A stretch of 64,000 bases of DNA, from positions 248,001-312,000 of the forward strand of contig CANMQX010000004.1 of assembly GCA_947500135.1 (NCBI GenBank). The letters are read 5' to 3'. Shown in pieces: positions 61,659-64,000 of this stretch (position 1 is the first letter of the stretch; each line of letters begins with the position of its first letter). A program made the position numbers and the translations under genes. A model generated the notes under the pieces. That model was not told the origin of the DNA. It searched no databases and worked only from the letters and a program-made list of their open reading frames with translations. Origin of the DNA: an uncultured Paracoccaceae bacterium (GTDB lineage: Bacteria > Pseudomonadota > Alphaproteobacteria > Rhodobacterales > Rhodobacteraceae).

Positions 61659-63113
61659 ATGACAACTTCATCTATCGGGACAGCAGAGCAACTGCGCGAT
61701 CCTAATTATACACCGGCGCTCCACAAGGCGGTGCCGCTGGGCATCCAGCATGTGCTGGCAATGTTTGTATCCAACGTGACACCGGCAATCATCGTGGCCG
61801 GGGCGGCAGGTTTCGGTTTCGGGTCGAACTCGCCCGACTTTCCCGAATTGCTGTACCTGATCCAGATGTCGATGTTGTTTGCGGGCGTGGCGACGCTGCT
61901 GCAAACGATCTCTATCGGGCCGGTCGGGGCAAAGCTGCCCATCGTACAAGGCACATCCTTTGCGTTTATCCCGATCATGATCCCGCTTGTTGCGGGCAAG
62001 GGCGTTGATGGGCTGGCGGCCCTGTTCGGCGGCGTCATCATCGGTGGCCTATTCCACGCGTTCCTTGCGCTGTTCATCGGGCGGATTCGGTTTGCTCTGC
62101 CACCGCTGGTCGCGGGCCTTGTGGTGACGATGATCGGTTTGGCGCTGGTCAAGGTCGGGATTCAATATGCAGCGGGCGGCGTGCCTGCCATTGGCACCCC
62201 CGAATACGGATCGTTGCTGAATTGGTCGGCCGCACTTGTGGTGATAATCGTCACATTGGCGCTGAAATTCTTCACCACCGGCATGCTGTCAATCTCGGCG
62301 GTGCTGATCGGTCTGATCGTCGGATATTTCTATGCGCTGGGCGTGGGCATTCTGGAATGGTCTGCGGTGACCGGATCTTGGGAACGCTCCGCATCCTTCG
62401 CCCTGCCACAGCCGTTCAAATACGGGTTCGAATTCAGTGCGGCGGCAATCATCGGCTTCTGCCTGATGGCGTTCATTTCGGCCATTGAAACGGTTGGCGA
62501 TGTGTCAGGGATCACCAAAGGTGGGGCCGGGCGCGAGGCGACGGATAAAGAGATTGAAGGTGCCACCTATGCCGACGGTTTCGGCACAGCTCTTGCTGGT
62601 GTTTTCGGCGGCTTCCCCAACACATCCTTCAGCCAGAACGTGGGCCTGATCGCCATGACCGGCGTGATGAGCCGGCATGTGGTGACCTGTGGGGCGATCT
62701 TCCTGATCATCTGCGGGCTGGTGCCCAAGGTCGGCGGCGTGATCCGCACGGTCCCGATTGAGGTGTTGGGCGGCGGCGTGATCGTGATGTTCGGTATGGT
62801 TGTGGCCGCCGGTATTTCGATGCTGTCAGACGTGAACTGGAACCGACGCAACATGGTGATCTTTGCCATCGCCCTGTCAGTCGGACTTGGCCTGCAACTG
62901 GAACCGGGTGCGGTGGCCGGGCTGAAGTTCGCACTGGCTGACGGGTCAAGCAATGACACGCTTTACATCCTGATGACATCAGGGCTGCTACCGGCCGCTT
63001 TCATCGCGATTGTACTGAACCTGCTATTGCCAGAAGAACTGTCTGATGAGGCGACAGAAGAAGTCGCCGGCGGCCTGTCCGGTCATGGGCAGGGATCATT
63101 AAACGGGGAATAA
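61659..63113 (+). CDS. NCS2 family purine/urate permease (nucleobase:cation symporter), 484 aa
   Basis: Polytopic inner-membrane transporter with about 14 helices, two of which form the substrate site. The NCS2 signatures are present: FGFGSNSPDFPELLYLIQMS, VQGTSFAFIPIMIPL, the QNVGLIAMTGV core (NTSFSQNVGLIAMTGVMSR) and VLGGGVIVMFGMV. The QNVGLIA context and location in a urate cluster point to xanthine or uric acid uptake, but specificity is not settled. CAGGGGA precedes the start. A perfect terminator follows. Confidence 0.93.
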   Translation: MTTSSIGTAEQLRDPNYTPALHKAVPLGIQHVLAMFVSNVTPAIIVAGAAGFGFGSNSPDFPELLYLIQMSMLFAGVATLLQTISIGPVGAKLPIVQGTSFAFIPIMIPLVAGKGVDGLAALFGGVIIGGLFHAFLALFIGRIRFALPPLVAGLVVTMIGLALVKVGIQYAAGGVPAIGTPEYGSLLNWSAALVVIIVTLALKFFTTGMLSISAVLIGLIVGYFYALGVGILEWSAVTGSWERSASFALPQPFKYGFEFSAAAIIGFCLMAFISAIETVGDVSGITKGGAGREATDKEIEGATYADGFGTALAGVFGGFPNTSFSQNVGLIAMTGVMSRHVVTCGAIFLIICGLVPKVGGVIRTVPIEVLGGGVIVMFGMVVAAGISMLSDVNWNRRNMVIFAIALSVGLGLQLEPGAVAGLKFALADGSSNDTLYILMTSGLLPAAFIAIVLNLLLPEELSDEATEEVAGGLSGHGQGSLNGE

Positions 63114-63131
63114 GTTCCACCATCAGACACG

Positions 63132-63161
63132 AGAAAGCCCCCGCATATGCGGGGGCTTTCT
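63132..63161. terminator. Perfect 30-bp palindromic terminator after the permease gene
   Basis: AGAAAGCCCCCGCAT (63132-63146) and its exact complement (63147-63161) form a 15-bp arm dyad with a long GC core, located 19 bp after the permease stop. It probably ends the puuE-allA-permease transcript and may also act on the convergent sulfatase gene. The remaining gap to 63275 shows no gene. Confidence 0.88.
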
Positions 63162-63275
63162 GACGTGGGTAGTTGGCCATGTCGCTCCCTCTATCATAGT
63201 CCTGCGTATGCAGCCCATAATTGGGACGAATTGAATCCAACGGCATAAACGTCCCGCAATGCCGCCGCTGGTCCG

Positions 63276-64000
63276 CTATTTTTCGGGCAGCTTCGGGGCT
63301 TTGCCGCGGTAGAACTTGGTCAATGGGCGGGGGACCTCGCTGCCATCATACATGAAGGGCAGCACGCCTTTCAGCCCGGCCTTGCCCCGCATTTCGACGA
63401 TGTCATCGTCCGATTTCGTCACCCGCTGCGACATCCGTCTGCCCCACTGGGCCAGATAGCCGTAAAGGCGGTCAAGTTCATCGGCATAGTCATCGGTCTT
63501 GCCCAGATCGATAAATTCTTCGGGGTCGTTTTGCAGGTCAAACAGCATCGGGCGGAACCCGCCTTCGGCATGCATCATCTTCCAGCGCCCGTCGAACACC
63601 ATGAACAGGCGGCAATCGCGCGGCGCCAGACCCAGTTCTTCTGCAAGGGGGGTGGCCGAAAAGTCGAATTCGCTGATCAGGAAGTCGCGCCAATCCGGGC
63701 AGTCGCCATCAAGCCAAGGCTGCAATGAACGTCCTTCGATAATATGCGCGGGTACGGTGCCGCCTGCCGCCTCCACAAAGGTGGCGGCGATATCCAGGCT
63801 TTCGACCAGCGCATCACATGTGGTGCCGCGCGTGGCATCGGCACGGGGGCGCGGATCATAGATGATCATCGGGATCTTGGCGGATTGGTCGTGGAACAGG
63901 GATTTTTCGCCCATCCAGTGATCGCCAAGGTAATCGCCATGGTCCGATGTCAGCACGATCATCGTGTCTTTCATCGCGCCGGTGTCTTCCAGATGATCCA
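63276..64000 (-). CDS. Sulfatase / phosphonate monoester hydrolase family protein, C-terminal part
   Basis: The frame is open to the window edge, so the N-terminal half, including the formylglycine-forming Cys/Ser motif, is outside. The visible 240 residues show the C-terminal metal-binding segment VLTSDHGDYLGDHW and MGEKSLFHDQSAKIPMIIYDP, followed by ESLDIAATFVEAAG, as in alkaline-phosphatase-superfamily sulfatases and phosphonate monoester hydrolases. Closer assignment is not possible without the N-terminus; the HDQSAKIPMIIYDP wording is typical of phosphonate monoester hydrolase-like enzymes. Confidence 0.85.
   Translation of the reverse strand, partial: DHLEDTGAMKDTMIVLTSDHGDYLGDHWMGEKSLFHDQSAKIPMIIYDPRPRADATRGTTCDALVESLDIAATFVEAAGGTVPAHIIEGRSLQPWLDGDCPDWRDFLISEFDFSATPLAEELGLAPRDCRLFMVFDGRWKMMHAEGGFRPMLFDLQNDPEEFIDLGKTDDYADELDRLYGYLAQWGRRMSQRVTKSDDDIVEMRGKAGLKGVLPFMYDGSEVPRPLTKFYRGKAPKLPEK

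Noticed and set aside
1..64000. CRISPR arrays, insertion sequences, prophage genes, rRNA and replication origin
   Set aside because: None seen: no regularly spaced direct repeats of 25-40 bp, no transposase or integrase motifs, and all repeats found are short palindromes or small tandem units.

Overview
The window reads as a chromosomal segment of a marine alphaproteobacterium of the Rhodobacterales (Roseobacter group, possibly close to Loktanella/Yoonia). This is inferred from gene content and order: rplY and pth as neighbours, a Hint_2/RTX protein, a DUF1523 protein, a run of three deformylase genes next to fmt, a two-domain ALDH16-type dehydrogenase beside deoC, and a PuuE-OHCU decarboxylase fusion. 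Base composition is GC-rich and even. No rRNA, CRISPR array, transposase or phage gene was seen. One tRNA gene is present. The two end genes are cut by the window edges.

Layout. 0-8.5 kb (mostly minus strand): a secreted protein and a membrane protein, DUF2237, a serine hydrolase, DUF2332, pth, then a plus-strand Hint/RTX gene wedged between pth and rplY, then a universal stress protein. 8.7-11.8 kb: a polytopic chemoreceptor with a small exported partner, and an MFS transporter. 11.8-17.6 kb: a small membrane protein, a lactate-dehydrogenase-type flavoenzyme, prolyl oligopeptidase, trpA and ychF. 17.8-22.3 kb: a two-haem RoxA-like cytochrome, a DUF4130 plus radical-SAM DNA-repair pair, and tRNA-Ser(GCT). 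22.5-27.6 kb: a complete branched-chain-amino-acid-type ABC importer with a double hairpin between the binding-protein gene and the transporter genes. 28-31 kb: a PatB/MalY lyase, and a membrane protein-XRE regulator-GNAT operon with a twin-palindrome operator. 31.1-34 kb: def, def-like, a degenerate def-like gene, fmt and a VOC protein. 34-38 kb: an AraC regulator, an acyl-CoA dehydrogenase, a membrane protein and an L,D-transpeptidase.

38.1-45.3 kb is the most unusual block: seven co-directional genes with little recognisable homology (a long coiled-coil protein, two uncharacterised soluble proteins, an AAA+ ATPase, two very small membrane proteins and a DUF1523 protein). Large palindromic repeats sit in three of its gaps. 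It looks like one multi-protein, envelope-associated ATPase system of unknown function, and it is the best candidate for something undescribed.

45.4-49.8 kb: ALDH16, deoC and an AraC regulator, likely deoxyribose-phosphate breakdown with acetaldehyde oxidation. 49.9-55.4 kb: rpe, a secreted protein, a membrane-anchored AraC regulator divergent from a DUF4173-response regulator-histidine kinase operon. 55.5-57.1 kb: a GH13 alpha-glucosidase. 57.4-63.1 kb: a urate/allantoin cluster (puuD, lysR, puuE-OHCU fusion, allA, NCS2 permease). The window ends in a sulfatase-family gene.

Several palindrome families mark gene ends here. One, with core GATGGGTTTAAACCCATC, occurs three times, and two of the copies supply a stop codon. 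All functional calls rest on motif recognition by eye; no database search was run.
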